The notes: generated from the sequence alone by a model not told the origin. DNA of 64,000 bases from Hexactinellida sp. DTS-2022 (GCA_028753945.1 JAPNXP010000002.1:10168001-10232000), one strand, 5' to 3'. Shown: positions 22,738 through 34,373, counted from the stretch's first letter. Numbers and translations are program-made.

Positions 22738-23306
22738 CGCAATGTTATGAACGCGCCTCATGGTGTTGAGTCTCATTTAACAATTTTCTAAGGGACAAAG
22801 GAACGTTTGTTGAATTGAAGTGTATTTCTATCTAGAACAATCTTGAGTTTAATGCCATTCATTCATTTTGGTAGATGAAAAAATGGAAGTGAACAAATTT
22901 GGTCACATCTATGTGCCCATATATGGTGGAATAAAAACCATAAAAACTAGGGTCCAAAATGTACTAGTAAGGTACAGAAAGTAATATTTGGATTGTTTTG
23001 CATGGGTTATCTGAATTTACTCCTAGGCGTTTCGGAATTAACAATAGGTGTGAACATTGTCTAATATTTGCCCCCTATGAGGGGTTCAAGGCCATATCCT
23101 ATTGAAAAAGATTGTAATGAGACTTAAAACATCTTATTATATGCGCATTTGCTATTCGGAAATATGTATCTACAAATTGGGTTCTTATTCTAAAGAAGTC
23201 AATCTGAAAAATGGATAAAAGAAAATATATAAAATAAAGGAATTTCTTAATTAACTTCGTAACTAAATTCTCTGAGGGTATAAACGATTAAATTATACAT
23301 ATTTAC
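22738..23306. other. Unassigned stretch
   Basis: AT-rich with no recognised gene or repeat boundary. Confidence 0.35.
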
Positions 23307-26028
23307 CAGACCTGCGGCTGATTACTATTGAGTGATTACGATTACAATTGCGAAAATCCGTCAGAGAAAAAAGTTGATTATGATTACGATTACGATTACA
23401 GGAAATGTTGTAATCGATTACAATTAAATACAATTTCATTTTAATTACCATGCAATCACGATTGTTCCGATTACCCCCGGAGTTTCATGCGCATGAAATG
23501 TATGGCCCGTGTGCACGGGGGTAGCCACCAAAGATTACACTGATATACAAGACAAAAATATTTTGATGATGATCTTGTTTTAATACCTGGATTTAACAAA
23601 GTTTGAGATGCTGATTTCAATTCTGCAAGCCGTTTTCTCACAACGGGTATGAATTTTTATATTTTTAGGTTTGAATATTTTATAGAAAATCATTTATTAA
23701 TATAGCTTAATTAACAATATAGTTCAATCTACCTAAATGTAATCACATCCATTTCAAACATATGATTGTTAGCAACAGCTACAAATTCAAGTTTCTATAA
23801 ATTGTCGTTTCTTTGATTTTCTTTTGTGCGCAAAATCTGGTATTGAACGTTTTAAACACAGCACTAGTCCGCCATCATATTACAATTCCATTTCCCTTGA
23901 TATCAGATCTCCATCTCGCTGATGTCCTGATGAAATCGCTCCCCTTGTTCTTCGCTTAATGCGCCAAGATTGTTGAGAAAATAGTCCAAATGAGAATTAA
24001 GGAAGTGAATTTTTATTGACATTCTTGCGCCGATATTTCTATAATTCTCTACAAGCTCCTCAACTATATCAACATAATTGTCAGCTTTGTGGTTACCCAG
24101 AAAGTTTCCACCACGTTTTGAAAGCTGAGCCACGCTTTACTTTCTAAATTATTTAGATTAGCAACAAATACATGATCTTTAAACAACTCTCGAATTTGTG
24201 GTCCAACGAAGATACCTCCTTTAATCTTCGCATCTGAAATTGCAGGGAATTTTTAGACAAGGTATAAAAAACCTGCACTATCTTTAGCTAACGCTTTCAC
24301 AATGTTTTTCATTAGTCCAAGTTTTATGTGAAGAGGTGGCAACAACACATTTTTCGCTCAACTAGTGGCTCATTTACAACATTGTGTTCTCCAAAAGCCA
24401 ATTCATCACGTGTTGGCCAAATCTTCTGGACGTAATGTCTTGCGTCTGCGCGACTATGCCACAGACACATAAAACATGGATACTTTGTGTATCCACCTTG
24501 CTGTCCGAGAAGTTAGGAAATGACTTTGAGATCTCCACAAATCAACCATTGAAGTAAGGAGTGATTTAGAGCATTTAGAAGGAGTTTCATGTTGTCGTAG
24601 CTCTCCTTCAGTTGGACAGAATGTGCTACTGGAATGCACGCTAGTTTGTTTCCATTGTGGCGCATCACTCCCTTCAAGCTTCGATGTATCAATGAATAAG
24701 CGCCATTCAACTGGGTCATACTTGACTCCAATATTTTCTACAAGACCAAGAACATCAACACAGAATACAAGTGAATCCTGTATTTTCAAAAACTGAAGAA
24801 ATTCTTGCTCTCTATTTCGATATTTTGTATTCCTCGTTCCTGGAAGTAACAGATTCCTCTCTTTCAGACGTGAAGCAAGAATCTCTGATGTTGATTTCGA
24901 CAATTAAGATCTCGGATTAGGTCATCAAGATCATTTTGGTCAAAAGGCTGAGGCAACTTTTCATTTTGTCGTGGGATGAACTCAAACTCATCCCCACTTC
25001 CATCACTATCGCTGATTGTATCAAACATTTCCCTCGATGGAACTGGGACAGGCAAATTTTCTGAATGCGGAACTGGTCTGATTGCTGACGGGACATTAGG
25101 ATATACAACACTGCCCTTTGTTTTTCTTCGTGATACCATCTACATTAGTAAGACAGAAATAACAATCTGTGGCACAGCATGTCGATTCTCTCCATTTCAT
25201 TGGAACTGCAAATGGCATCTTATTTCGCTTCCCTGCATACCACAAGCGTAAATTTTCTACACATGTTTTAAATGCACTGTGAGGAGCCCATAGCTTGTCT
25301 TGATCACCAAGATGGCAGCCAAAGTACGCAAAATAAAAGCGCTTCACGGATTTCGTGTTACATTGCCTTTGATCAATAGTGGTATACTTTCCACAAACAT
25401 AGCAAACATTTTCGGGAGAATTTCTGCAATTTCGAGGCATTGCACGGCTAAAATCCACAAAATAGAAATCTAATGAAGCAGGAAACAATGAATACGAATA
25501 ACAGAATTAAAGAAAAATAACAGTGAATCCGTAAAAGATATTCGTTGCATGTAGAAATAATTATAGGAGGTTCAATAGCAAGTGCATTTTCTACAAAAAA
25601 ATTTTTAAATACAAATTTCAAAAGAAAATAGAAAAATACCAACTTTTTGTGTAGAATTTTCACAGACCCTTGAGAAGGGTAAAAATGGCGTAGGATGTGC
25701 CAAGAATATATAAAGAATAATAAATTATTGCACATAACAATTCATCAAAATATATGTATACCAGTGTTATTTGTAGGAGTTGGATAGATCTTTGGGGAGC
25801 AATAAGGGCAGCGAACCCTAAAACTATGTCCTTATTGAAAGTTATTGTGGAAAACTTTGGGGGAGGGCCTGGTGCCATACCTTGGGCTGATTACTAGTGG
25901 GTGATTACGATTACGATTATGATTACATACTTGAAAAAAGCTTGTTTATGATTACGATTTTAATTAATAGAAAAGTTGTAATCTATTACAATCGTTTACT
26001 TTTCTAATCGTAATCAGCACCAAGCCTG
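23307..26028 (-). mobile_element. 2.7-kb transposon with GATTAC ends and non-hAT protein
   Basis: Ends CAGACCTGCGGCTGATTAC and GTAATCAGCACCAAGCCTG are inverted and flanked by ATATTTAC / ATATTTAG (23299-23306, 26029-26036), an 8-bp duplication with one mismatch. Subterminal zones repeat the word GATTAC in both orientations. The interior encodes one protein on the minus strand. An internal block near 25800-25900 is shared with the 488-bp relative at 55156-55643, which is therefore an internally deleted derivative. Length and ends look like hAT, but the protein does not. Confidence 0.88.
23903..25488 (-). CDS. Uncharacterised transposase-like protein
   Basis: In order on the minus strand: a Cys-rich N-terminus (YVCGKYT, CCATDCYFCLTNV), a conserved linker NVPSAIRPVPHS, an acidic patch, a helical block SEILASRLKERNLL, then EWRLFIDTSK (Asp at 24688-24690), SLKGVMRHNGNK, LICGDLKVIS (Asp at 24531-24533), a GYTKYPCF-C block, SIKIHFLNSHLDYF and SEEQGERFHQDIS (Glu near 23939-23941). 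From memory this is a widespread, unnamed protein of arthropod and cnidarian genomes. The two Asp and the Glu sit in strand-like contexts that could form an RNase H/DDE triad; that is inference. The copy has at least three frame changes (near 25130, 24700, 24500) and stops around 24150-24450, so it is not functional. Confidence 0.7.
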
Positions 26029-26289
26029 ATATTTAGTAAATATTAATTACTTTATTGATATTGCAGGCTAGAAACACAAATCCAATTTACAAATCATCCA
26101 TCAGGGCACGTACAATTTACATCTTCATAAAATTATACTATCTGGGAATTCAATAATAAGAATGTGTTACTTTGTTTTGGCAAAAACACCCAACATGCTA
26201 TAAAAATCAAATTTGTAATAATCTAACGAATTAGTTCAATCCAAAACTATAGGAATTAAAGCAGTTCAATTCAAGGCCAAATACTGAAC

Positions 26290-26671
26290 TGAAAATCACA
26301 TTTCCATTCCAAATGAAATAACTTAAGCATTACTACACATTACATTTCACATTATACTTTACCTACACTTGGAGTCACAAATTCATGATATTCACGGAAT
26401 TATTTTTTTGAAAAACGCCCGCGATTACCTCAGCACGAGTCTCTAGCGTGAGTGGGAACGCTTAGCGGTCATGACAAAAGAATACTAAGCTGCTCAAAAG
26501 TATAAAAAATGTTACTCAAGAGAAAATAATCCTCGGTGGAGTGCCCCGATAAGTGAATGGCGCCCCGATACGCGGGGTTATTTTTAATGGGAATAAAGCA
26601 AATTCCCAACCTACTGCCCCGATACGAGGGGTGCCCCGATACGCGAGTGCCCCGATACGCGGGGTTCCACT
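26290..26671. repeat. Repeat pair with 42312-42640, CCCCGATACGCGGGG ends
   Basis: Reverse complement of much of 42312-42640: shared GAATACTAAGCTGC, GTTACTC(A/C)AGAGAAAATAAT, AAGTGAATGG(C/A)(G/T)CCCCGA and AATTCCCAACC(T/G)ACTGCCCCG. The right end has three tandem copies of GCCCCGATACGCG and finishes TTCCACTG. Probably a mariner/pogo-type MITE of about 380 bp. Confidence 0.7.
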
Positions 26672-26721
26672 GTGATAATAATAATAATAATAATAATAAA
26701 AATAATAATAATAATGATAAT

Positions 26722-26764
<43 letters not shown>

Positions 26765-26790
26765 GAAAAAATAATAATATTAGTGATAAT
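26672..26790. repeat. (AAT)n microsatellite
   Basis: Nearly pure AAT/ATA trinucleotide tract of about 90 bp followed by an interrupted tail. Asn-rich and Ile-rich frames across it are artefacts. Confidence 0.97.
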
Positions 26791-26809
26791 AATTATAATG
26801 ATAAACCAA

Positions 26810-27305
26810 GGTTGAAACCGCTCGAACCGAATATCAGTATTCATGAATAGTTGCCTTACCGAATACGAATACTGATATCAGGTTGAGTACCGAAAACGAA
26901 TAGTGATAATATTCGGTTGAGTACAGTGATGGATCTAGACTTTCACCTCAGGGGGGGGTTAACGAGGTCCAATCGAAGTCAGGGGGGGGGGGGGGGTGTA
27001 ATTTACATTTCGCTATAGTAATTAAACCCCCCCCCCCCTGATAGGGGGGTCAGAAAAAATCTCAGGGGGGTCTTTTTTCTAAAAAATAATTTCAGGGGGG
27101 GGCTAACCCCCCCCTGAGGGGGTGTATAGATGAAACCCTGGTTGAGTAACCGAATACGAATACTGATAATATTCGGTTCAGTAACTGAATACGAATACTG
27201 ATAATATTCGGTTCAGTAACCGAATACGAATACTGAAAATATTCGGTTCAGTAACCAAATACGAATACTAATAATATTCGGTTACGTCAACCGAATACGA
27301 ATAGT
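26810..27305. repeat. 35-bp minisatellite (CGAATACGAATACTGA)
   Basis: About seven units of 35 bp with core CCGAATACGAATACTGATAA then TATTCGGTTCAGTAA. Each unit contains the inverted pair CCGAAT...ATTCGG. A hAT MITE (26924-27140) splits the array between units. Confidence 0.92.
26924..27140. mobile_element. hAT MITE, CAGTGATGG family, copy 2
   Basis: 217 bp, ends CAGTGATGGATCTAGAC and GATGAAACCCTG, perfect 8-bp duplication GTTGAGTA (26916-26923, 27141-27148). Longer than copy 1 (148 bp) because of an extra G/C-run block. Confidence 0.95.
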
Positions 27306-27357
27306 GCAGGGCCCGTATTCACTAAGAAGTTAAGTACGTACTTAAGTAATTACTTAA

Positions 27358-27583
27358 GGAGATAGGGGCGTAGATTTTCGACACCCGATGACCCCTAAAT
27401 ATTATTGTATTTTTGAACAGTACTAGTAATTCTAAGAAGGATATAGATGCTCAGAATTTCAAAAATCGAAAAATTTGAATTAGTATTTCATAGTCAAAGT
27501 TTAGCCTAATAGTGAATCCATACTAGTCAATATAAATTCTAGCTATTTACTCTATTTGGCGCAAGTTCTATTATAGTGCAAGT
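27358..27583. mobile_element. TTAA-site element, family D, truncated
   Basis: Begins GGAGATAGGGGCGTAGAT just after TTAA (27354-27357) and then follows the family-D copy at 43508 (TTTCGACACCCGA(T/C)GACC onward) for about 200 bp. No right end before the next element. Confidence 0.65.
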
Positions 27584-27587
27584 TTAA

Positions 27588-28307
27588 GGTTAAATTACCC
27601 CACGGGAATGAAATCTCTTGTATTAATCTGTAATTGTTAGAAATAGATCAAGGTACGATACAAAGCAATAAACAAAATAGAAAATGTCTCAATATATTAT
27701 ACTTTTTATTTTTTGTCGGTTTCAATATTTGGCTAATACAAATCTCCCATAGGGCGATTTCAAAAAGTGGTGGTCGATATTATAGTGTAATTTGGCAATG
27801 CGGCCATCAATGTTTGTTATCAGAATCAATATTGAAAGATTATAAGCGTACGGAGTTGGTAGTCGGTTTACATTTTTGAATTATGACTCTGAAATTATTT
27901 TTCAAACATTTTATCAAATATCTCATAAAAAACATGACCTTTTTAATGATTTCTTTAGTTCAAAAGGTCGCAACTTTTTTTATTTAGGTCAAATCAAAAT
28001 TCTAAACCAGTCACCTACAGCATATAACGATGATCTATGTGATATATCGCACATAATATGTCTTTAGCTAATAATGATCTTGAGATCGACACACTTATCA
28101 GGTGAAGTCTGAAGAAATCCCCCTATGGGACTTTTGTATTACCATAAAACTGCACGCCCCATAAAATCGAATTTATTCAAAATAATTCGATTTCGTTTTC
28201 AGTTTCGATATAGCTATAATGTCTTCTATTATATATGTGAAAATTAAACATCTTACTTCAAAACGAAATTTATGTGTTTTTTTACATGAATCTGCCGTAA
28301 TTTAACC
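27588..28307 (+). mobile_element. TTAA-site element, family A, copy 2
   Basis: 720 bp, starts GGTTAAATTACCCCACGG, ends CCGTAATTTAACC, TTAA on both sides (27584-27587, 28308-28311). An inner inverted pair (AATACAAATCTCCCATAGGG and CCCTATGGGACTTTTGTATT) is present. Nearly identical to 47792-48511 and 52692-53411, so amplification was recent. Two short frames (81 and 63 codons) are shared with the other young copies but are most simply due to youth. Confidence 0.95.
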
Positions 28308-28326
28308 TTAACTCTACTACATTAGT

Positions 28327-28490
28327 ACAAGGGATTTTGCCACACAGAATTTTCGATATCGATTTGATTCTTTTTTTCTATAGATTTTCAAATATTCACT
28401 CGATTTTATCGGAAATTTGGCATTATAAAATTATTAACTCTAAACTTTGTATTAAAGTTGAAAATCGACACGGCAAAATCCCAAGAACAA
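28327..28490. repeat. Short inverted pair (GGGATTTTGCC)
   Basis: AAGGGATTTTGCCA and CGGCAAAATCCCA lie about 130 bp apart with TCGATAT/ATCGACA continuing the match. Possibly a small MITE; no duplication determined. Confidence 0.45.
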
Positions 28491-28744
28491 CTGACAAGGC
28501 TCATTTTTGAGGGATAGTTTTTTTCTCTCCGACTTATACTTTTTGAGATATGCGAGCTATACAAAGGTCACCATCCGGAAATTCTTACGGAATGTGTTTG
28601 TACAAAATGACGGTGATTTTGACCTTTAGTGACGTCGAAAAGGTTAAAAAAATGTCCGAATCAAATTTTTCTTTCGGATTTGGATAGATACCATGTCAAA
28701 GTATAGCTAGGAGTGGTTAAGGATTTTCTTGGAGTCTTAATTAA

Positions 28745-29451
28745 GGCTCAACCCGCGCAGCGAAAAATTTCATTCCTAATAAATCCATAGTTATATCATT
28801 TAAAGCCTACACTATACTGATAACAAATCCGCCATCAGAATTGATATCGAATAATATTCGCTCGAGTGATTGATTATAGTTCCATATTGGGTAATATTAA
28901 ATTCCTATACCTGAGTGAAAATATGTGCGCAGTTGTAACAATTAAACTACAGAAGATTAAGCGCTGATCCAGCATTATTTATTCAATAGATATACTAGTG
29001 TATAAGACATACCTCTAATACTCTCAAGTTTATGCATATTCTATGAATTATTACTATTAAAGTGAAACCTAGTCAATGACTCATGGTTATTTTGCATTTT
29101 TTTGATTCAAATTCTTATAACAATTATTTTAATGTTTTGAAACGTTGTTTAGAGCTTTCTCTTATGTACAAGTATACACTGAATAATGCTAAATCCAGAA
29201 AACATGTAATACTTATTGGGATTTTTTTCTAGGCTGGCGCATGTGTGATCACTTTGATTAAAACAGTATTTTTAAAATCTTTAGATTATAATGGAGAAGA
29301 ATGTACTTCAGTTGTTGATATTTCCCAAAGTATTTGGAATTTCTGAATTAAACTTTCAGTGAATACTCTAAACATATAAAGCTTGCTAAATATGCACTAA
29401 ACATTGAAGTTGTCTACTTTGGATTTTTTTCTGGGCTGTGAAAGTTGAGCC
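28745..29451. mobile_element. TTAA-site element, family G
   Basis: 707 bp, starts GGCTCAACCCGCGCAG, ends GTTGAGCC, TTAA on both sides (28741-28744, 29452-29455). Part of its interior (29153-29290) matches 45960-46140 in reverse, so a second, diverged copy probably lies there. Confidence 0.9.
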
Positions 29452-29759
29452 TTAACAACTTGTTTACTTGGGATTGTTCTTGGAAAAAAGTTTGTTTTCT
29501 CTTAATTACCATTTTACACATGAGAGCAATCAATCTGAAGTGTTTTTACTGCCAGTGTGCATAAGTATTAAAAGTTCCATGGAATTGTTTAAGATCACTC
29601 AAATATATTGGTTTGTCTTTGGATCCATGGTTCACAAATGACCAACATTTGTTAAGTAACCACAAATGTCAGTTATTATAACAAACTATACCTTCGATGT
29701 TCAAATATTTCTAAACATTATGGTTGTTCTATAACTCAATTCTAGTGTTGGTTAATTAA

Positions 29760-30452
29760 GGTTCAGGTATCCTCTAGAGTACTTCTACCATAAGTATTTA
29801 CCCGAATGAATTAATATTTTTACAGCGGATTTACTTCATCCTCAGGATGCCAAAAATACAATAATATTGGCAAATAAACTAATAGAGGAAAAAAATTTTT
29901 AAATTTTACCATTTTTGCGGAATTGATCGATCAGAAAAGATAAACAATATCAAGAATATTATTGATAAAATGTGTTTAGCTGGATGTAATATAACTTTTG
30001 AGTACAGGAATTGTGAATATCTACATTTTTCTGGATTTCAAATACTTTTATGTGATGTCGAATTTCAAATGAAGATTTTCCTTATCCAAAATCCAAAAAA
30101 CAGATGAACTATTCATATTAGGGTAAATCGCAGGACTGTAAAGTTGTATCTTTACGAGATCTCTCCGAAACCATTGAGTTTTTGATTCTACGACCAAAAT
30201 TGACAAAATCACGTCTTCCGCAATTCTGAAAATGTTAGTTTTGAGATAGCGGCTTTTGAAAAAAAATTACAGCAATTATTCCTAAATTGAGGTGACCTAA
30301 GTGTGTCAAACTGAAAAATAATAGGAATATTTCTTAGAAATCTCTTTAGAGTACTCATTCGTATCAATACAATCCCAAAATGCAATAAAGAGAAATAGAC
30401 AATAATTTGGATTTTATCTAAATATTCGAAATTTGTAGAGTATACCTGAACC
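29760..30452. mobile_element. TTAA-site element, family B, copy 1
   Basis: 693 bp, starts GGTTCAGGTATCCTCTAGAG, ends GAGTATACCTGAACC, TTAA on both sides (29756-29759, 30453-30456). Reverse-oriented copy 2 is at 41065-42309. Confidence 0.95.
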
Positions 30453-30530
30453 TTAATTAACGCTAAAGAGACCTTCTTGGTCGCTTCGCAACATTACTTT
30501 CAAACAAATAGCTATTCATTGTGATCTTTT

Positions 30531-30611
30531 TTTAATTGAGCTTCTGTTTACTAATGATTAATTGAGCTTCTGTTTACTAATGATTAATTGATCTTATGTT
30601 TACTAATGATT
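30531..30611. repeat. 26-bp tandem repeat, 3 copies
   Basis: Three tandem units beginning TTAATTGA(G/T)CTT(C/A) and containing TGTTTACTAATGA; the third unit differs at two positions. Confidence 0.9.
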
Positions 30612-30739
30612 TTGGACGTTTTACAAGATAAACCTTCTACATTCACAATATTTTCTTTTTACTGGGCCGACTATACTATAGTATAGTGGCCCAGTTTTTA
30701 AATCACTGCCTTGGAATTTTTAGTATCGATACCAGAGCG

Positions 30740-31001
30740 TATTTTGGAGGCTTGGAGATGAATACTCCTACCATTCTTCCTGTTCCTCTGACTCCCCAAT
30801 TTATAGACAGCTCTTTCGACATTTAATCCAAAGGTTACTTCTCCCAGTATATTTCTGATTTAAAAAAAAAGCTCAGTTCGCTAACTGCTCCGTCTTGCAC
30901 TACTATTTATAAAGCAAACCCTTTCCTCTACGAGATCGAGGATAAAGTCAAATCAGCCTCGTCTCAACCCCTCACCTGTCGCCAACTGCATCAAATACGC
31001 A
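30740..31001 (+). pseudogene. Unknown coding-like fragment cut by a transposon
   Basis: One frame from ATG 30746 reads through with a single stop (after SSFDI) into KKLSSLTAPSCTT, CRQLHQIRSQF. Across the 31011-36203 transposon, with one copy of the 9-bp target removed, it continues five codons (DSLL) to a stop at about 36222. I do not recognise the protein. It could be an old retrocopy, a repeat-encoded frame, or chance. A 35-bp near-palindrome at 30659-30693 lies upstream. Confidence 0.3.
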
Positions 31002-31010
31002 GTCAGTTTG

Positions 31011-31523
31011 ACGATAGTGAAGTTAGCAGTGAAAAAAAACAAAAAACCGTGTGCAACTTAACACCCTGTAACTTAGTCATACATCTTCCGATTGAGGTGC
31101 CATTTGGACTCAGATGATTTCAGCCTAGGAGGTTTCTGTCATTTTAATTAGAACTCTCCCTAACACCTCTACACCAGACAGTGACATAGCAAATATTGCT
31201 ATATTTTGGCAAAAAATATGGTTTCTGAAAACCATGTGCAACTTTACACCCAATAACTTAGTCATGGATCATCCGATTGAGGTGCCATTTGGACTCAGAT
31301 GATTTCAGCCTAGGAGGTTTCTGTAATTTTAATTAGAACTCTCCCTAACACCTCTACACCAGACAGTGACATAGCAAATATTGCTATATTTTGGCAAAAA
31401 AGATGGTTTCTGAAAACCATGTGCAACTTAACACCCTATAACTTAGTCATACATCATCCGATTGAGGTGCCATTTGGACTCAGATGATTTCAGCTTAGGA
31501 GGTTTCTGTCATTTTAATTTTAT
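31011..31523. repeat. Left terminal repeat of 185-bp units
   Basis: After a 40-bp unique end, units start at 31051, 31236 and 31421 (spacing exactly 185), the third ending near 31523. Unit landmarks are GTGCAACTTAACACCC, GATTGAGGTGCCATTTGG, GCCTAGGAGGTTTCTGT and CACCAGACAGTGACATAG. Inverted relative to 35390-36203. Confidence 0.95.
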
Positions 31524-31869
31524 CTTAATCTGACGACTCAGTGACACAGGGTAACATTGCAAAAATATACCAGACAGTAATCGGTTAAATTATACAAAAT
31601 ATGTAGATGTCTTTGAATCTGTTATCGTATGCTCGAAAATTTGTTTTATAACTCACACAATATGAATTCGTATAAGATTGTTATTTCTTAATTATTATGT
31701 AATAATAATAATACGTGTATACAGTATATTAATAAATTACTTCAATTTCCATTGTAGTTACATATAGAGCTTCTTTATCACATGCGTGATCATAAGCGTA
31801 ATTATATAACTAACATACTATTATTCATTTGATATTCATCAAATTTATAATATTGTCCTATCTCGAATC

Positions 31870-31975
31870 ATGTTATTATTTTCACTTTATTTTCGCATTA
31901 TTTTTTTATTCCACGATGTTTCTTTGTTACTCCGAAGTGGTGATATTGAAATAAACCCTGGACCTTTAACACAAG
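31870..31975 (+). CDS. Leader exon with 2A-type ribosome-skipping motif
   Basis: ATG at 31870 opens a 35-codon exon ending at a GTAAGT donor (31976). Residues 1-14 are strongly hydrophobic (MLLFSLYFRIIFLF), like a signal peptide. Residues 19-32 read LLLRSGDIEINPGP, an exact D-x-E-x-N-P-G-P 2A core (31942-31965). In known 2A peptides the bond between Gly and the last Pro is skipped, releasing the leader and starting the downstream protein with Pro. 2A motifs at protein N-termini are established in invertebrate non-LTR retrotransposons and sea-urchin immune receptors, where they can double as signal sequences. Phase-1 splicing to 32043 gives PLTQVDGN. Function here is inferred. Confidence 0.85.
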
Positions 31976-32042
31976 GTAAGTAATTTCTGAAGTTAAATAT
32001 TAACTAATTTCTATCCAATTGTTATTCTCTAACGATTTCTAG

Positions 32043-34373
32043 TTGATGGAAATTCTCGAAAGAATATGCAATATCTAATTGTTAATGCATTGTTTGCTTT
32101 GGAAATCGAATGGTCTGAAGTACCCAAATACAATTTGGGGTAAGTTATCTAAATATATATTTGGTAGAAATCGTGCTTGTCAACGTGCAAAAATAATGAA
32201 CATATGGCGCAAAACCCAAACACAAATTCATCATAAATTTCTGAGCTTTCAGATGTCCGATGAATCTGATAAACCTCTTCAGAATTCACCAATTAGTATT
32301 ATTTTTCTACTATTCCCAGCAACATATTTTCTCACTCCAGTTGGAAGATCTCTTATTTCACAATCTCAAAATATTGCTCTAGACAATTTAGAGAGTCTTA
32401 GTACAAGTAGTACTGATTCAAATTTTACGTATATTCATGCTGAGGAAAGAGACCATAGCTCCTTACCTATTTCGTCCGCCTACCTTGTTGAAGAATTTGA
32501 AATGTTTTCTCCCGTGTGCAATTTGAAAACAAGCAAAATTTCAGATAGGAACAACGAGAGCAAATTTGAATGTCCAGAATCTTTTGAATTCTCAATGAAT
32601 AAAAGTGAATGGGATATTATATTGCCAAAAATTAATTGAAAACAATTGAAACGCGGATGGACGAACATTTTTTGTCAATTTTTTTCAATTTTTTCTCCTT
32701 TTTGCGTAATTAAAATTCTCTACCATCGTAATAACAAATCTACTATCAGAAATTGCTCATTTCTTGTTGGAGAAGCTATTTGTAAATTCAAGAACTGTTT
32801 AAGATATGAATTTCGGATAAACGGTATTCCTAATCCTGCAACAGAAATACTTTTGTTAAAGTAAATGTTTTAGGATCGATTTCTTGCCAGCAATTTGATG
32901 ACATAACATCATATTCGCGAAAATTGTCTGGCCAAGTAAGGAAATTAGTTGCTGGAAAATTGGTTCATAATTCTGCGAGTAGTATCCATTACAAACAATT
33001 TGAACAATCTAGTAGTTTAGATGTTGCAAAGCATGGTAATCTGAACTTTCTGAAATCCCAAGAGGTATTTCGCAAAGTTAAATCAGACAATGATTCAAAT
33101 AGCAGATTAAGTGATGATATGTGGCAAGATATCATAATCACTCAAAGGACCTATGATAGTAATATTAAAGGAGCTATTCTTAATGGTTATATACAGACCA
33201 TATCTCGATATCCAATTGTCATCCATATGCATACGGAGGAACAAATACGTATTATCAAAAAATTCAACCTGGAAACTTGATAATGCATTTGGATGCAACT
33301 GAATCAATTGTAAGAAAAATGGACAAATTTCACAAAAGAATCTTGTATTATGCTTTAACAGTGAGACATCCTGAAGCTAAAACTTCCCTAATTCCGCTTG
33401 CTGAGATGATAAGCAGTGAACATACTAATGTTGAAATTTTTCCTAAGCAAATGGTTCTATAATCTATAATGTAAAAAAGGTAATAAATAAAGTTACTATT
33501 ATTACATAAGTTGAGGTAGATTTTAACTGGGCTATGTTACACAGTGTTTCCAACAGCTTTAATACACAAACTCTAGACTAATACTTGGATGCTTGCTGGA
33601 AAAGAATTAACAAGAAAGAAATTGGTATCAACAGTATTAAAACCACGATTCATATATGTTCAGTACACATAATGAACCGTTTCAGCTACAAGATTGAACG
33701 TAAATTAACCAAAAGGCCGACGAAAGAGACTAAACGAGTGATGATGTTTATAATGCCACGGATTATAAGTTGTACAACTCTAGAGGAAGTAGACCAAATA
33801 TTTACATCCCTGGGCATATTGTGTTTATCTCAAATGAGATACCCTGAAGTTGAGCAGTACATTAAAAAAATTGAGAATGCATTATTTCATGATGATGAAA
33901 ATTATGAACTCGGAATGGATTATTTGTCAGAAATTGATGAGGAATTATATATTGAATTAGGAGATAGTATGACATATAAAATAGGTCTCCCTTTGGAAGA
34001 CATTTTGATCCATTCTACAGAAAAGTAATTCCTTCGTACAACATTTGCAAACTCGACGTCAAACTACGCATCTGGAAGTGAACAGCAGATATTTTTAACC
34101 GAATTTGCCTGAGTATTTGGTAACACATTACATGCCCATATGTCCTTTATGGACCGGAATGATTATTGGTGCAACTTTATTCCCTGGAAAAAATTAGTTG
34201 TCACTTTTACGAACTCTATTGTGGAAAATTGGATGAAAATTGTTAAACATAATATTTTGAAAGACGAAATAAAATTGAGGCCAGATGACTTTATAAGAAA
34301 ATTTATGAAGGAATTTCAGGTAGAATTAAAGCATTCGATTTTGCTTTTCTTCCAATTAGCACCAAGGTATTGA
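32043..34373 (+). pseudogene. DDE transposase of the 31-36 kb element
   Basis: Acceptor TTTCTAG at 32042, then VDGNSRKNMQYL and, after a 1-nt frame change near 32138, a basic helix block LSKYIFGRNRACQRAK. About 32640-33280 carries a Cys/His-containing N-terminal domain (NCSFLVGEAICKFKNCLRY). Catalytic blocks: IMHLDATESIV (Asp at 33292-33294), VDFNWAMLHSV (Asp at 33519-33521), HICSVHIMNRF (CxxH, Cys 33657, His 33666) and TNSIVENWMKIVKH (Glu at 34224-34226). LIPLAEMISSEHTN lies between the two Asp. Spacing from second Asp to Glu, about 235 residues, is longer than I expect for typical Mutator transposases. Stops and frame changes (about 32640, 32862, 33279, 33463, 33572, 34026, 34370) make this copy inactive. 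Confidence 0.8.

Noticed and set aside
26557-26850. Asn-rich and Ile-rich proteins
   Set aside because: Translations of the (AAT)n microsatellite.
27634-28067. Two short frames (81 and 63 codons) conserved among the young family-A copies
   Set aside because: The copies are nearly identical overall, so conserved frames are expected; the older copy at 9134 does not keep them and no motif is recognisable.
31051-31523. Repeat array as a CRISPR
   Set aside because: Units are 185 bp, directly adjacent without spacers, and mirrored at the other end of a transposon; the genome is eukaryotic.
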